DNA from: Bacillota bacterium
GTDB lineage: Bacteria; Bacillota; Clostridia; Lachnospirales; Lachnospiraceae
Assembly: GCA_023436065.1 (NCBI GenBank)
Contig: JAEZKU010000030.1
Location: 62,001-126,000 of the forward strand
Direction of reading: 5' to 3'
DNA: 64,000 nucleotides
The position numbers and the translations under genes are program-made. Below, piece after piece: positions 1 to 9,404 of the stretch. Under the pieces are notes generated by a model. That model worked only from the letters and a program-made list of their open reading frames with translations. It searched no databases and had not been told where the DNA came from. Each line of letters opens with the position of its first letter. The stretch's first letter is position 1.

Positions 1-1019
1 ATTGCCGCTTTGCAGGTGCAATCTACGAGTAAATCTCCTTGATAAGAGGAAATGGTGATATGATATTCTCCGTCTTCCCAAGGTGCTATAGATAAGTTGC
101 CCATCCCATCAGCTTCTGCCGTATCAAAGTTACATGCAGCTCCTAATATCACATCCTTAACAACGGTGCCCTTACGGATGAACAGACTGGCTTTCGGCAT
201 ATTAATGGAAGGTTTTTGACCATTACCCGGATTCACGACGCAGATGGTAGCTACCTTAGTAGCTGTCACTTCGATATTATACTTTGCACCGGCCTCAACT
301 GTCAGAGTACCGTTGATCGTGCACTTATCAAATTTTATGTTAATATTACCGATTGAATTAGACAGATATACATTCTCAAAGGTTTGGTTTACAACCAGAA
401 GATAATTATTAACCGAATTAACATCCCTTGAAGTATATACCTTCGTCTTTTCATCTTCTACTATTACAGTAAAAGAATCCCTGGCACCGCTTAAGGTCAC
501 TGCTTTGATGAGGACTTCGCCGGGCTGCTTTGCAGACAGTTTTCCGTCCGCATCAACAGATACAACAGCCTCATGATCAGAGGTCCAGGATACTTTATCA
601 TTAGATGAAGCAGGAGACATACTGTATTTTAAATCAATGGTCTGCCCAACAGACATCTTTTCACACTTATTCTCTATCGTAACAGCCTTTGCACCCGAAA
701 AGACCGTAACATTGGCAATTAGGGTATACTTCCTTCCACCCGACATAAGCGTCAGAGTAATCTTGGCAGTCCCCTCAGCAATGCCATGGATCCGTCCCTT
801 CTGATCCACTGTGGCAACCGCAATATTGCCGGAGCTATAGGTTCCGGTTGCATCCTTGGTTATATGCTTAACCACTAAATCATAGGTCTGACCGACAGCA
901 AGGTTGACAGAGTTCTCTTGAAAGGACGGTTTACCTGAGCCTTGGGCAACGGAGAATGGAAGCAGCATAAGAAGAACGATAGCTGCGGATAATAATACTT
1001 TATATCTTCTGCATTTCAT
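1..1019 (-). CDS. Secreted protein with bacterial Ig-like (Big_2) repeats, C-terminus outside window
   Basis: Reading the minus strand from 1019 gives a lipophilic signal peptide (basic MKCRRYK start, then a run of A/I/V/L ending near AQG). Two Ig-like Big_2-type repeats follow, with the typical pattern of 'VGQTYDL', 'VATVDQKGRIHGIAEGTAKIT' split over about 80 residues each, and the second ending 'SVDADGKLSAKQPGEV'. The remaining part is beta-rich and unrecognised, and it runs off the left edge, so the gene is partial. The ATG at 1019 is preferred over the in-frame ATG at 1028 because the AGGGGG ribosome site (1030-1035) is 10 bases before the former but abuts the latter. It is probably a cell-surface or adhesive protein; no enzymatic domain is visible. 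Confidence 0.75.
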   Translation of the reverse strand, partial: MKCRRYKVLLSAAIVLLMLLPFSVAQGSGKPSFQENSVNLAVGQTYDLVVKHITKDATGTYSSGNIAVATVDQKGRIHGIAEGTAKITLTLMSGGRKYTLIANVTVFSGAKAVTIENKCEKMSVGQTIDLKYSMSPASSNDKVSWTSDHEAVVSVDADGKLSAKQPGEVLIKAVTLSGARDSFTVIVEDEKTKVYTSRDVNSVNNYLLVVNQTFENVYLSNSIGNINIKFDKCTINGTLTVEAGAKYNIEVTATKVATICVVNPGNGQKPSINMPKASLFIRKGTVVKDVILGAACNFDTAEADGMGNLSIAPWEDGEYHITISSYQGDLLVDCTCKAA

Positions 1020-1147
1020 TATGAACATACCCCCTGATTGATTTCATCATTCATATAAGCATGTAAAATAATGCTAAAGCGTCCAATCAAATCATAGGAT
1101 AGTTTGTCAGCATAGTCAAGTTTCTTTTTACTCTGAGTAATGAGAGG

Positions 1148-2095
1148 TTATTTAATCTTTTGAAAGTATTCACGGATCACGGAGGCAGAGTTTTGGAACT
1201 TCTTTAGCTCCTCCTCAGTCATGTGAATCTCCAGGACATCTGCAGCACCGCTACGGTTAAGGATGGTAGGGACACCCGCAAACACATCATACTGACCATA
1301 TTCTCCCTCTAATAAAGTAGAAACCGGAATAATTTTATTCTCGTCATATAGAATTGACTTGATAACACCCACGCAGGCAGAGGCGATACCGTAGGAGGTG
1401 GTTCCTTTTCTGTTTAAGATTTCCCAACCCTCCTGGGTGGTCTTTCTCACGATTTCATCCAGATCCACTTCCCCTACCATTTCCTTGTTATCCTGAATAA
1501 TATCGAAGAAAGGCTTTCCTGCGATGGTTACCGTAGACCAGGGGACCATCTGGGAATCTCCGTGCTCGCCCATGGAATATGCGTATACGCTTCTGGGATC
1601 TACATTGACCAGCTCGGCTATGAAATTCTGGAGTCTTGAGCTATCCAAGGCGGTGCCGGTACCAATGACCTGGTTTTTAGGAAGACCGGATAGCTTGTAA
1701 ATATAATGTGCGATTATATCAACCGGGTTGGAGACAACGATGAAAATACCGTCAAAACCGCTGGCCATAACCGGTTCGACAATGGATTTGGTTATCTTTG
1801 CACTGGCTTCAAGCGTATCTAATCTGGATTGACCGGATTTCGGCGGTGCTCCGGCTGTAATAATGATAATATCAACATCACCGCAATCAGCATAGGTGGC
1901 TTTTCTGATTTTGACATTGCGATCCAGATATTTGATGGTATCGCGCAGGTCCAGGACCTCCCCCAGCGCTCTTTCTTCATTTATATCAATCATCAGGATC
2001 TCATCGCATATTCCCTGTGTCACAAGGCTGAAGGCTGTGGAGGAACCAACCATCCCGCAGCCGACTACTGCTATCTTTGATTTCTTAATTACCAT
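1148..2095 (-). CDS. ldh: L-lactate dehydrogenase
   Basis: NAD-dependent reduction of pyruvate to L-lactate in the cytosol during fermentation. The 315-residue length is normal for the family. The Rossmann nucleotide loop GCGMVG is at residues 12-17, with the NAD-ribose Asp at about 37 (MIDI). The substrate loop 'GQSRLDTLEAS' and the catalytic His in 'GEHGDSQ' (about residue 177) are present, so the enzyme looks intact; malate dehydrogenases of this fold normally have an extra Arg in place of the Gln before the active loop. The ATG follows AAAGGA by about 10 bases. The gene stands alone, convergent with nothing and divergent from the 5'-nucleotidase gene. Confidence 0.93.
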   Translation of the reverse strand: MVIKKSKIAVVGCGMVGSSTAFSLVTQGICDEILMIDINEERALGEVLDLRDTIKYLDRNVKIRKATYADCGDVDIIIITAGAPPKSGQSRLDTLEASAKITKSIVEPVMASGFDGIFIVVSNPVDIIAHYIYKLSGLPKNQVIGTGTALDSSRLQNFIAELVNVDPRSVYAYSMGEHGDSQMVPWSTVTIAGKPFFDIIQDNKEMVGEVDLDEIVRKTTQEGWEILNRKGTTSYGIASACVGVIKSILYDENKIIPVSTLLEGEYGQYDVFAGVPTILNRSGAADVLEIHMTEEELKKFQNSASVIREYFQKIK

Positions 2096-2379
2096 AGGCT
2101 CATTCCTTTCATAAGTTTATTTATCATAATGGTAAATAGTGTTAGTTTTGATCTTTCTGCACTCATTGTAGCATGTCCTGAAGGAAAGGAACAGATATTA
2201 TTTTGGTATCCTACAAGTGTGTGCAATCTCGGTGGGGATATTCAGGCTCTGAAAGAAATTTTCAATGGGTTATGTACAATATCGGTACAATGTTTCATTG
2301 TAATTATTTGGACAATATGGTAATATTATATAGTGTTTTAGTACTCTATTATTACATAGTGATTGAGAGGAGAAACAGT

Positions 2380-4083
2380 ATGAAATGGTATAACAGGTTT
2401 GCAAAGAAGACATTAGCAGTACTCGTATCCGTATTAATGCTCGGTGTATCCTGGACACCTGCACAGGTTGGCTTGGCAGCAGAGACGACTGCACCGACAG
2501 CTACGACAGTAAGTCCTGCAGATGACGTATCACTTGGTGATATTGTCATACTCTATGATAATGATGCGCACTGTGCCGTAGACGGATATGCAAGCATGTC
2601 CGCTTTGAAAAAGGACATGCAGGGAAAAACGGATTATGTAACCCTGGTTTCCAGCGGTGACTTTGCACAGGGTGCTACAATCGGAGCCTTATCCAAGGGG
2701 GCTAATATCGTTGATATTATGAATAAGGTTGGTTATGATGTCATTACCCTGGGTAATCATGAGTTTGATTATCAGATCGATCAGCTGAAATTCCTGACTA
2801 AATTATTAAAAGGCAAGGTAGTCAGCAGTAATTTTATGGACTTAACAAAAAATAAACCGGTTTTTAATTCCTATACAATGAAAAAATATGGTAACAAAAA
2901 AGTGGCTTTTGTAGGTATTTCAACCCCGGAAACAATCACAACCTCAACACCTACCTATTTCCAGAATAAGAAGGGTGAATTTATCTATGGTTTTAGTGGA
3001 GATGCAACCGGAAAAGCATTATATGATCGCGTTCAGAAATCAGTCAATGCAGCTAAAAAGGCCGGAGCAGACTACGTTGTAGCTCTTGCGCATCTCGGTA
3101 CGGACGGTATTACAAAGCATTGGACCTCTACCAGTGTAATCGCAAATACAACAGGAATTGATGTAATGTTAGATGGTCATTCTCATAGCACCTATGCAGG
3201 AACTGTTGTAAAGAATAAGGATGGCAAGGATGTTATTGTATCCTCTACCGGTACAAAATTTGCTAACATCGGTAAGCTTCTGATCACGAAGAAGGGTAAG
3301 ATTTCTGCTCAGCTGGTATCCTTAAAGGATTATACAAAGACAGATGATACCGTGAAAAACTATATTGAAGAAGTGAAGGAAAGCTATTCCGCAGAGATAT
3401 CCAGAGTAATTGGCAAGACCGGTGTTGACCTTACAACCTTAAATCCGACTACCAAGAAGCGTGCAGTCCGCAGTGCAGAAACGAACCTCGGTGATTTCTG
3501 TGCCGATGCTTTACGTACCGTACTTGGTGCTGATGTTGCCATCATGAATGGCGGCGGTATCAGAGATAATATTGCCAAAGGCGACGTTACCTATAACAGC
3601 CTTCTGTCCGTATTCCCCTTCAACAATATGGGATGTGTGATGGAAGTAACAGGTCAGCAGATTTTAGATGCACTTGAGCATGGTGCAAAGAATTATCCGG
3701 CAGAAAGCGGGGGCTTCTTACAGGTATCCGGTATGACTTACGAGATTAATTCTGAAATTCCTACTTCGGTAGTTGTAGATGCTACCGGAATGTTCCAGTC
3801 TGTCAGCGGAGCATACCGTGTTCAGAATGTAAAGGTATTAAACAGCAAGACCGGTAAGTATGAGAAGCTGGATCTTAAGAAGAAATATTCCTTAGCAGGT
3901 ATCAACTACACCTTAAAGAGCTCCGGTGACGGTTATACCATGTTTAAGGACAGTAAGGTCTTAAAGGATGAGATCGCTGTCGATAACGAAATCCTGATCA
4001 GATATCTGACAGAGAATCTGAAGGGTGTCGTAGGAGAAGAGTATTCCAATCCTGCAGGTCAGGGAAGAATCGTGATTAAATAA
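2380..4083 (+). CDS. Secreted 5'-nucleotidase / metallophosphoesterase (UshA family)
   Basis: An exported two-domain phosphohydrolase that probably dephosphorylates nucleotides outside the cell so nucleosides can be taken up. I start it at 2380, nine bases after GAGAGGAG; an upstream in-frame extension from 2203 lacks a ribosome site and would bury the signal peptide. A signal peptide covers about residues 1-34. The calcineurin-like metal site has D60-N-D62-A-H64, then GNHEFD and DGHSH. The 5'-nucleotidase C-terminal domain follows from about residue 350, with 'NLGDFCADAL' and the substrate loop 'NGGGIR'. There is no sorting motif or C-terminal anchor, so release into the medium is likely. 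Substrate is inferred from the family only. Confidence 0.88.
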   Translation: MKWYNRFAKKTLAVLVSVLMLGVSWTPAQVGLAAETTAPTATTVSPADDVSLGDIVILYDNDAHCAVDGYASMSALKKDMQGKTDYVTLVSSGDFAQGATIGALSKGANIVDIMNKVGYDVITLGNHEFDYQIDQLKFLTKLLKGKVVSSNFMDLTKNKPVFNSYTMKKYGNKKVAFVGISTPETITTSTPTYFQNKKGEFIYGFSGDATGKALYDRVQKSVNAAKKAGADYVVALAHLGTDGITKHWTSTSVIANTTGIDVMLDGHSHSTYAGTVVKNKDGKDVIVSSTGTKFANIGKLLITKKGKISAQLVSLKDYTKTDDTVKNYIEEVKESYSAEISRVIGKTGVDLTTLNPTTKKRAVRSAETNLGDFCADALRTVLGADVAIMNGGGIRDNIAKGDVTYNSLLSVFPFNNMGCVMEVTGQQILDALEHGAKNYPAESGGFLQVSGMTYEINSEIPTSVVVDATGMFQSVSGAYRVQNVKVLNSKTGKYEKLDLKKKYSLAGINYTLKSSGDGYTMFKDSKVLKDEIAVDNEILIRYLTENLKGVVGEEYSNPAGQGRIVIK

Positions 4084-4137
4084 TATAGTAACTTTTCTAC
4101 TAAACATATTAATTGACTAATTAATAGAAATCTTCAG

Positions 4138-4187
4138 AGCTGTAGTATCAGGTTTCGTAATAGGAAACATGATACTGCAGCTTTTTT
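4138..4187 (+). terminator. Intrinsic terminator after the 5'-nucleotidase gene
   Basis: A near-perfect long stem (AGCTGTAGTATCAGGTTTC paired with its complement ending in AGCT at 4182) is followed by six T. It lies 55 bases past the stop codon and separates this gene from nrdD. Confidence 0.85.
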
Positions 4188-4234
4188 ATGGGCTTTTGCA
4201 GGCTTGGTATGAATTAGAACCATTGGAATTTTTT

Positions 4235-4250
4235 ATACATGATATTGTGC
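4235..4250 (+). promoter_or_regulatory. Candidate NrdR box 1
   Basis: ATACATGATATTGTGC matches the NrdR consensus acaCwAtATaTwGtgt at 12 of 16 positions by eye. It sits upstream of the nrdD -35 element and exactly 31 bases from the second box, the spacing known for tandem NrdR sites. Confidence 0.55.
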
Positions 4251-4258
4251 TTGAATTC

Positions 4259-4287
4259 TTGACAATTACTATATTTTGTATTATAGT
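4259..4287 (+). promoter_or_regulatory. Sigma-A promoter of nrdD
   Basis: TTGACA at 4259-4264 and TATAGT at 4282-4287 with a 17-base spacer, 58 bases before the nrdD start. The second candidate NrdR box fills the spacer. Confidence 0.8.
4266..4281 (+). promoter_or_regulatory. Candidate NrdR box 2
   Basis: TTACTATATTTTGTAT matches the NrdR consensus at 12 of 16 positions, with the core CTATATTTTG at 4269-4278 differing at one base. It lies between -35 and -10, so binding would block RNA polymerase. Confidence 0.55.
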
Positions 4288-4344
4288 TATAGTTCCAGAC
4301 ACCATTACGTGATGCGGATTATAGTAAAAGAGGAGAACAAAGGT

Positions 4345-6504
4345 ATGAAGATCATTAAAAGAGACGGATCAGAAGAAATATTTGACCTTAAAAAGATTAT
4401 TGCGGCTGTAACGAAGGCGAATGATGCTTCTGAAAAAAAGCTTCTAAATCAGGAGCAAATCAAGGATATTGCAGAATATGTAGAATATAAATGCAATAAA
4501 TTGAGCAGGGCAATCTCTGTCGAAGAGATTCAGGATATGGTAGAGGACCAGATTATGGCAACCGGAGCCTTCGATCTGGCAAAGAGCTATGTCAGATATC
4601 GTTATCAGCGATCCCTGGTCCGGAAAGCCAATACTACAGATAATCGGATCCTTTCTCTCATTGAATGCAACAACGAAGACGTTAAGCAGGAAAATTCCAA
4701 TAAAAACCCGACAGTTAACAGTGTCCAGCGCGATTATATGGCCGGTGAGGTGAGCAAAGATATCACGACCAGACTTCTTCTGACACCGGATATCGTGGAA
4801 GCCGATAAGCAGGGCATCATCCACTTCCATGATTCGGACTACTTTGCCCAGCATATGCATAATTGTGATCTGGTCAACTTAGAGGATATGCTTCAGAATG
4901 GCACAGTCATCAGCGAGACACTCATAGAAAAACCTCATAGCTTTTCTACAGCCTGCAATATCGCCACCCAGATTATTGCACAGGTAGCCAGCAATCAATA
5001 TGGCGGTCAGAGCATCAGTCTTGCGCATCTGGCTCCTTTCGTACATATTTCACGTGAGAAGATTCGTGTAGAGGTACAGGAAGAATTAAAGATACTTGGC
5101 TGTACCGTGACGGAGCAACAGATCGGAGAGATCGTTGAGAAAAGGCTCCGTAAGGAAATCATAAAGGGTGTTCAGACAATTCAGTATCAGGTAATCACGC
5201 TGATGACTACGAACGGACAGGCACCTTTCCTGACCGTGTTCATGTATTTGAATGAAGCAAAGAGCGAGCAGGAGAAGAAGGACCTGGCCATCATCATAGA
5301 GGAGACCCTAAGACAACGTCTGCAGGGAGTGAAGAATGAAGCAGGTGTTTGGGTAACGCCTGCATTTCCGAAATTGATCTATGTACTGGAAGAGGATAAT
5401 GTCAAGGAAGATACAGAGTACTATTATCTGACGGAGCTGGCAGCGAAGTGTACCGCGAAAAGACTGGTTCCTGATTACATCTCTGAGAAGAAGATGATGG
5501 AGCTAAAGGAGGGTAACTGCTTCCCTGTCATGGGTTGCCGCAGTGCCTTAAGCCCTTGGAAGGATGAGCAGGGAAATTATAAGTTCTACGGACGCTTTAA
5601 TCAGGGAGTTGTCACTTTGAATCTTGTCGATATCGCGTTGTCCTCCGGGGGAGATATGGATAAGTTCTGGAAAATATTTGATGAACGCCTTGACCTTTGT
5701 TACCACGCCCTGATGCAGCGTCATAACCGATTGAAGGGAACTTTATCCGATGCCGCACCGATCCTGTGGCAGAACGGTGCCTTAGCACGTCTGCAAAAGG
5801 GAGAGACCATAGATAAGCTGCTTTACGGAGGTTATTCTACGATTTCACTTGGTTATGCGGGATTATACGAATGTGTGAAGTATATGACAGGGAAATCTCA
5901 TACTGATGCTGAGACAGAGGATTTTGCGCTTTCTATTATGAGATATATGAATGATGCCTGTGACCGTTGGAAGGTTCAGACGAATATCGGTTTCAGCATC
6001 TACGGATCTCCGATTGAGAGTACGACTTATAAATTTGCAAAATGCCTGCAGAAGCGTTTTGGAGTAATCAAAGGGATCACTGATAAGAGCTATATTACGA
6101 ACAGCTATCATGTTCATGTATCAGAAAAAATAGATGCTTTTACAAAGCTGGCCTTTGAGTCAAAGTTCCAGGCTCTATCGCAAGGAGGAGCCATCAGCTA
6201 TGTTGAGGTTCCGAATATGCAGGACAACATCCCTGCGGTAATGCAGGTGATTAAGTTTATCTATGAGAATATCATGTATGCCGAGCTGAATACGAAAAGC
6301 GATTATTGTCAGGAGTGCGGCTTTGACGGTGAGATAAAGATCGTCAAGGACGAGGACGGTAAGCTAGTCTGGGAATGCCCCAAATGTGGTAACCGCAACC
6401 AGGATAAGATGAATGTTGCACGAAGAACCTGCGGCTATATCGGAACTCAATTCTGGAATCAGGGACGGACACAGGAAATCGGTGAAAGAGTACTTCACCT
6501 GTAA
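4345..6504 (+). CDS. nrdD: Anaerobic ribonucleoside-triphosphate reductase (class III)
   Basis: Makes deoxyribonucleotides without oxygen by a glycyl-radical mechanism. The 719-residue protein opens with an ATP-cone regulatory domain (about 1-95, MKIIKRDGSEEIF start), followed by the catalytic barrel. Near the C-terminus are four zinc cysteines (C655, C658, C678, C681) and the radical site RTCGY with Gly697. ATG 4345 is chosen because AGGAG lies nine bases before it and because it gives the standard NrdD N-terminus; upstream ATGs at 4276 and 4315 add unrelated sequence. The activase gene nrdG follows after 89 bases. A strong promoter with tandem NrdR-like boxes suggests repression when dATP is plentiful. 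Confidence 0.95.
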   Translation: MKIIKRDGSEEIFDLKKIIAAVTKANDASEKKLLNQEQIKDIAEYVEYKCNKLSRAISVEEIQDMVEDQIMATGAFDLAKSYVRYRYQRSLVRKANTTDNRILSLIECNNEDVKQENSNKNPTVNSVQRDYMAGEVSKDITTRLLLTPDIVEADKQGIIHFHDSDYFAQHMHNCDLVNLEDMLQNGTVISETLIEKPHSFSTACNIATQIIAQVASNQYGGQSISLAHLAPFVHISREKIRVEVQEELKILGCTVTEQQIGEIVEKRLRKEIIKGVQTIQYQVITLMTTNGQAPFLTVFMYLNEAKSEQEKKDLAIIIEETLRQRLQGVKNEAGVWVTPAFPKLIYVLEEDNVKEDTEYYYLTELAAKCTAKRLVPDYISEKKMMELKEGNCFPVMGCRSALSPWKDEQGNYKFYGRFNQGVVTLNLVDIALSSGGDMDKFWKIFDERLDLCYHALMQRHNRLKGTLSDAAPILWQNGALARLQKGETIDKLLYGGYSTISLGYAGLYECVKYMTGKSHTDAETEDFALSIMRYMNDACDRWKVQTNIGFSIYGSPIESTTYKFAKCLQKRFGVIKGITDKSYITNSYHVHVSEKIDAFTKLAFESKFQALSQGGAISYVEVPNMQDNIPAVMQVIKFIYENIMYAELNTKSDYCQECGFDGEIKIVKDEDGKLVWECPKCGNRNQDKMNVARRTCGYIGTQFWNQGRTQEIGERVLHL

Positions 6505-6593
6505 GGCGATTGATTTAGGCTTAAGAACAACAGTATTCCTGTTTTTATATACCGGAGTTTTATTAAGAAAGGAAGTCTATTCATTTAATTGAT

Positions 6594-7130
6594 ATGAATT
6601 ACGGAGAGATTAAGAAATTTGATATTGCGAATGGAGAAGGGGTAAGAGTTTCCTTGTTTGTATCAGGCTGTACCCATCACTGTAAGGGCTGCTTCAATGA
6701 GGAGACCTGGGATTTCTGCTATGGAAGACCCTTTACAGAGAAGACTGAGCAGGAGATTCTATCAGCGCTGGGACAGGACTTTATCGATGGTTTGTCCTTA
6801 CTGGGAGGAGAACCCTTCGAGAGACAAAACCAACGCGTACTCCTGCCTTTCCTGAAGAAAGTTAGGAGTCTCTATCCAAAAAAGAACATCTGGTGCTATA
6901 CCGGCTATCTGTACGATGAAGAATTGCTGAAGGACAGCCGGGCAAGATGCGAGTGTACGGAGGGAATGTTAGGTATGATAGACGTCCTGGTGGACGGAGA
7001 ATTCGTGGAGGAATTAAAGGATATCAGCCTGCCCTTCCGTGGGTCGAGCAATCAACGCATCATTGATGTAAAAGCTTCTTTGGAAAGCGGTAAAATTCAG
7101 ATTTATCAGTTGAGAAGCGAACAGATCTAA
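6594..7130 (+). CDS. nrdG: Anaerobic ribonucleotide reductase activating protein (radical SAM)
   Basis: Uses S-adenosylmethionine and a 4Fe-4S cluster to create the glycyl radical on NrdD. The radical SAM cysteines are C26, C30 and C33 in GCTHHCKGC, followed by the GGEP-like 'LLGGEPFE' SAM-binding stretch near residue 70. The length of 178 residues is usual. The nearest purine-rich ribosome site (AAAGGAAG, 6568-6575) is 18 bases before the ATG, longer than normal, so translation may start at a non-ATG codon slightly upstream or be weak. It is co-directional with nrdD and ends before a strong terminator, so the two form an operon. Confidence 0.94.
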   Translation: MNYGEIKKFDIANGEGVRVSLFVSGCTHHCKGCFNEETWDFCYGRPFTEKTEQEILSALGQDFIDGLSLLGGEPFERQNQRVLLPFLKKVRSLYPKKNIWCYTGYLYDEELLKDSRARCECTEGMLGMIDVLVDGEFVEELKDISLPFRGSSNQRIIDVKASLESGKIQIYQLRSEQI

Positions 7131-7173
7131 ATACAGGAGCATTCGTGGGGCAACCCATACGCGGTCCATACAG

Positions 7174-7228
7174 GTTCTGACAGAAGTACCAATTAATTGG
7201 AATTGGTCTCTGTCAGAACTTTTTTTTA
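7174..7228 (+). terminator. Intrinsic terminator after nrdG
   Basis: Stem GTTCTGACAGA (7174-7184) with TCTGTCAGAAC (7209-7219), then nine T. It closes the nrdDG operon. Confidence 0.88.
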
Positions 7229-7375
7229 TAAATATCGAGGTTAAGCGTAAAGGGTCAAAATAGCAGAGCAGCCTGTTAAATTAATCATAGAAATAGAGGA
7301 AATATTATGCTATGCTGAAGGGGTCAGGGATTAAGACGAGTCAAGGGAAAAGACAGATCAAGAGAGGGAGAAGGA

Positions 7376-8059
7376 ATGATGAATTATCAGTGTCTTATCG
7401 TGGATGATGAGAAGGTACTTGCGGAGAGTACCAGTGAATATTTTAATCTATTTGATGTAAAGACGGCTTACGTTCAGTCCTATGAGGAATGTCTTCAATT
7501 TCTGAAAGAAAATTCTGTGGAATTGCTGCTGTTGGATATTAATCTAAACAACAGATCGGGCTTTGAGTTATGTAAGCAGCTGAGACAAACGATGAACATA
7601 CCTATCTTATTTATCAGCGCCAGAACCAGCGACGAGGATATCCTGATCGCACTAAACATCGGCGGGGACGATTATATTAAGAAACCGTATAACCTCAGCG
7701 TACTTCTCGCAAAGGTGAAAATCGCCCTCAAACGGATTGGGTCCAAGGATTCTCAGGAGGAAGTCATTCGCAATTCTGATCAGATCTATCTTGATGAGGT
7801 CACCGGAAAGGTCTATGTCCGGGATAGAGAAGTCAGTATGAAGGCAATGGAATTCAAGCTTTTGTCCTATCTGCTTCAGAACAAAGGACGAATTATTCCT
7901 AAGGAGGAGCTGTTTGCGCACGTCTGGGAGGATGCCATTACAGGGGACAGTACCTTAAATGTACATATCAGACATCTGCGTGAGAAGATAGAGGATGATC
8001 CGAATGAGCCGGTCCATATTAAAACGGTATGGGGACGAGGTTACTGCTATGAAGATTAA
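7376..8059 (+). CDS. OmpR-family DNA-binding response regulator
   Basis: A 227-residue regulator with an N-terminal receiver domain (acidic pair D10-D11, phospho-acceptor Asp in LLLLDINL near 54, Lys in KKPYN near 103). A C-terminal winged-helix DNA-binding domain ends 'TVWGRGYCYED'. The start could also be the adjacent ATG at 7379, which has better spacing from AGGGAG (7365-7370). The partner kinase gene overlaps its last 11 bases, and an ABC exporter follows, so it most likely induces that exporter in response to a membrane or peptide stress. The ligand cannot be read from the sequence. Confidence 0.9.
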   Translation: MMNYQCLIVDDEKVLAESTSEYFNLFDVKTAYVQSYEECLQFLKENSVELLLLDINLNNRSGFELCKQLRQTMNIPILFISARTSDEDILIALNIGGDDYIKKPYNLSVLLAKVKIALKRIGSKDSQEEVIRNSDQIYLDEVTGKVYVRDREVSMKAMEFKLLSYLLQNKGRIIPKEELFAHVWEDAITGDSTLNVHIRHLREKIEDDPNEPVHIKTVWGRGYCYED

Positions 8060-9203
8060 AAAGACAATTTTATTAACGCTTGTTGTATTCCTGATTATAC
8101 TGGTACCTTCCCTTTTGACACTCTGGAGTCTGGAGCCGGGAAAGGTTGATAAGGTTAATACCAATGATCTTCTGAAAACAGTTGAAGAAACGGGGGCCGA
8201 TTCCCCGGAGGTGAAGCAGAAGATGGAGGAATACCGACTGGAGCTTGAGTATGTCAATGGTACACCTGTCTTATACTATAACAATGCATACCGTTTTAAT
8301 CAGATCAAGAAAATACTTACTTTCATCCTGTTTATCATAATAGTTGTCTGTGTTCTTGCGATGCTGACATCTTATCTGTATCTGGAACGCAGAGTACTCA
8401 GACCTTTTCGCAGACTGAAGGATTTTGCGGGGAATATAGCAGCCGGTAATCTTGACCTTTCACTTCGAATGGATGAGGATAACATATTCGGAGCATTTAC
8501 TGAAAGCTTTGACCTCATGCGTGAACAGCTGAAGGAAGCCAGAGAGAGCGAGAGAAGAGCCAGTCAGAGCAAAAAGGAGTTGGTTGCTTCGCTTAGCCAT
8601 GATATCAAAACACCATTAGCTTCCATAATGACAATCTCCGAACTGTTGACAGTGACAGTTGCTGAGGAGGCTGTGAAGCAGAAGCTGGGTAACATACATG
8701 GAAAGGCTGAGCAGATAGAAGTGCTAGTGAATAATTTGTTCCATTCCGCTTTGGAGGAATTGCAGGAGCTGAAGGTGAAGGGAGAAGAATTTGCCAGTAC
8801 TAATCTGCATCAGATTATTCTGACAGCTGATTATGAACATAAAATCATGGAATTCACATTGGAGGCCTGCCTGATTTACTGCGATCCCCTACGAATTCAA
8901 CAGGTCTTTGATAATATTCTCAGTAACTCCTATAAATATGCCGGAACTCCGATTGCTGTTGACTCATGGATTGATCATGACAGGCTGTGTATCCGGCTAA
9001 GGGATTGGGGGACCGGTATCGATCCGGAAGAATTGCCTTTATTGAAGAAAAAATTTTATCGGGGAAAGAACAGTGAAGGAAAGAGTGGCACGGGAATCGG
9101 ATTATATGTATCGGATTATTTTATGGAGAAGATGGGAGGAAGCCTTGAACTGGAGGATTGCAGGGATGGTTTTTCGGTCATCCTTTCCTTTCGCATAGTA
9201 TGA
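8049..9203 (+). CDS. Membrane sensor histidine kinase
   Basis: Partner of the preceding regulator. ATG 8049 lies inside the regulator's end (translational coupling) and gives a 384-residue kinase with a clean first membrane segment (about 5-26). A roughly 60-residue extracytoplasmic loop, a second membrane segment (about 88-112), HAMP (about 113-165), the HisKA box SLSHDIKTP with His184, and an HATPase domain with 'GTGIGLYVS' near the C-terminus follow. The outside loop is longer than in BceS-type intramembrane kinases, which almost lack one, so it may sense its signal directly and not through the transporter. This last point is inference. Confidence 0.9.
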   Translation: MKIKKTILLTLVVFLIILVPSLLTLWSLEPGKVDKVNTNDLLKTVEETGADSPEVKQKMEEYRLELEYVNGTPVLYYNNAYRFNQIKKILTFILFIIIVVCVLAMLTSYLYLERRVLRPFRRLKDFAGNIAAGNLDLSLRMDEDNIFGAFTESFDLMREQLKEARESERRASQSKKELVASLSHDIKTPLASIMTISELLTVTVAEEAVKQKLGNIHGKAEQIEVLVNNLFHSALEELQELKVKGEEFASTNLHQIILTADYEHKIMEFTLEACLIYCDPLRIQQVFDNILSNSYKYAGTPIAVDSWIDHDRLCIRLRDWGTGIDPEELPLLKKKFYRGKNSEGKSGTGIGLYVSDYFMEKMGGSLELEDCRDGFSVILSFRIV

Positions 9204-9404
9204 TAATCATCTTTGAGGGTCATTTGAGAAAGGCTGTGCAGTTTATCATATGGGAAGAGAAATTAAGAAATAAATAAGAATTTTACAAGAAACAGACAAA
9301 GAAAAAAATTCTGATATCCAGTAAGCTTAAGCTACGATAAACAGATGCGGCTGCCAGGGTGAGCATCACACAGTGGATAGCAGCGAAAGAAAATGGAGGA
9401 TATT

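Noticed and set aside
1896..2114. Plus-strand open frames across the lactate dehydrogenase gene
   Set aside because: They are antisense to a well-conserved gene, lack ribosome sites and have no recognisable domains.
2203..2379. N-terminal extension of the 5'-nucleotidase
   Set aside because: It has no ribosome site and would bury the signal peptide; the start at 2380 follows GAGAGGAG.
7995..8048. Upstream extension of the histidine kinase
   Set aside because: It would overlap the response regulator by 65 bases with no ribosome site and would place a charged stretch before the first membrane segment.
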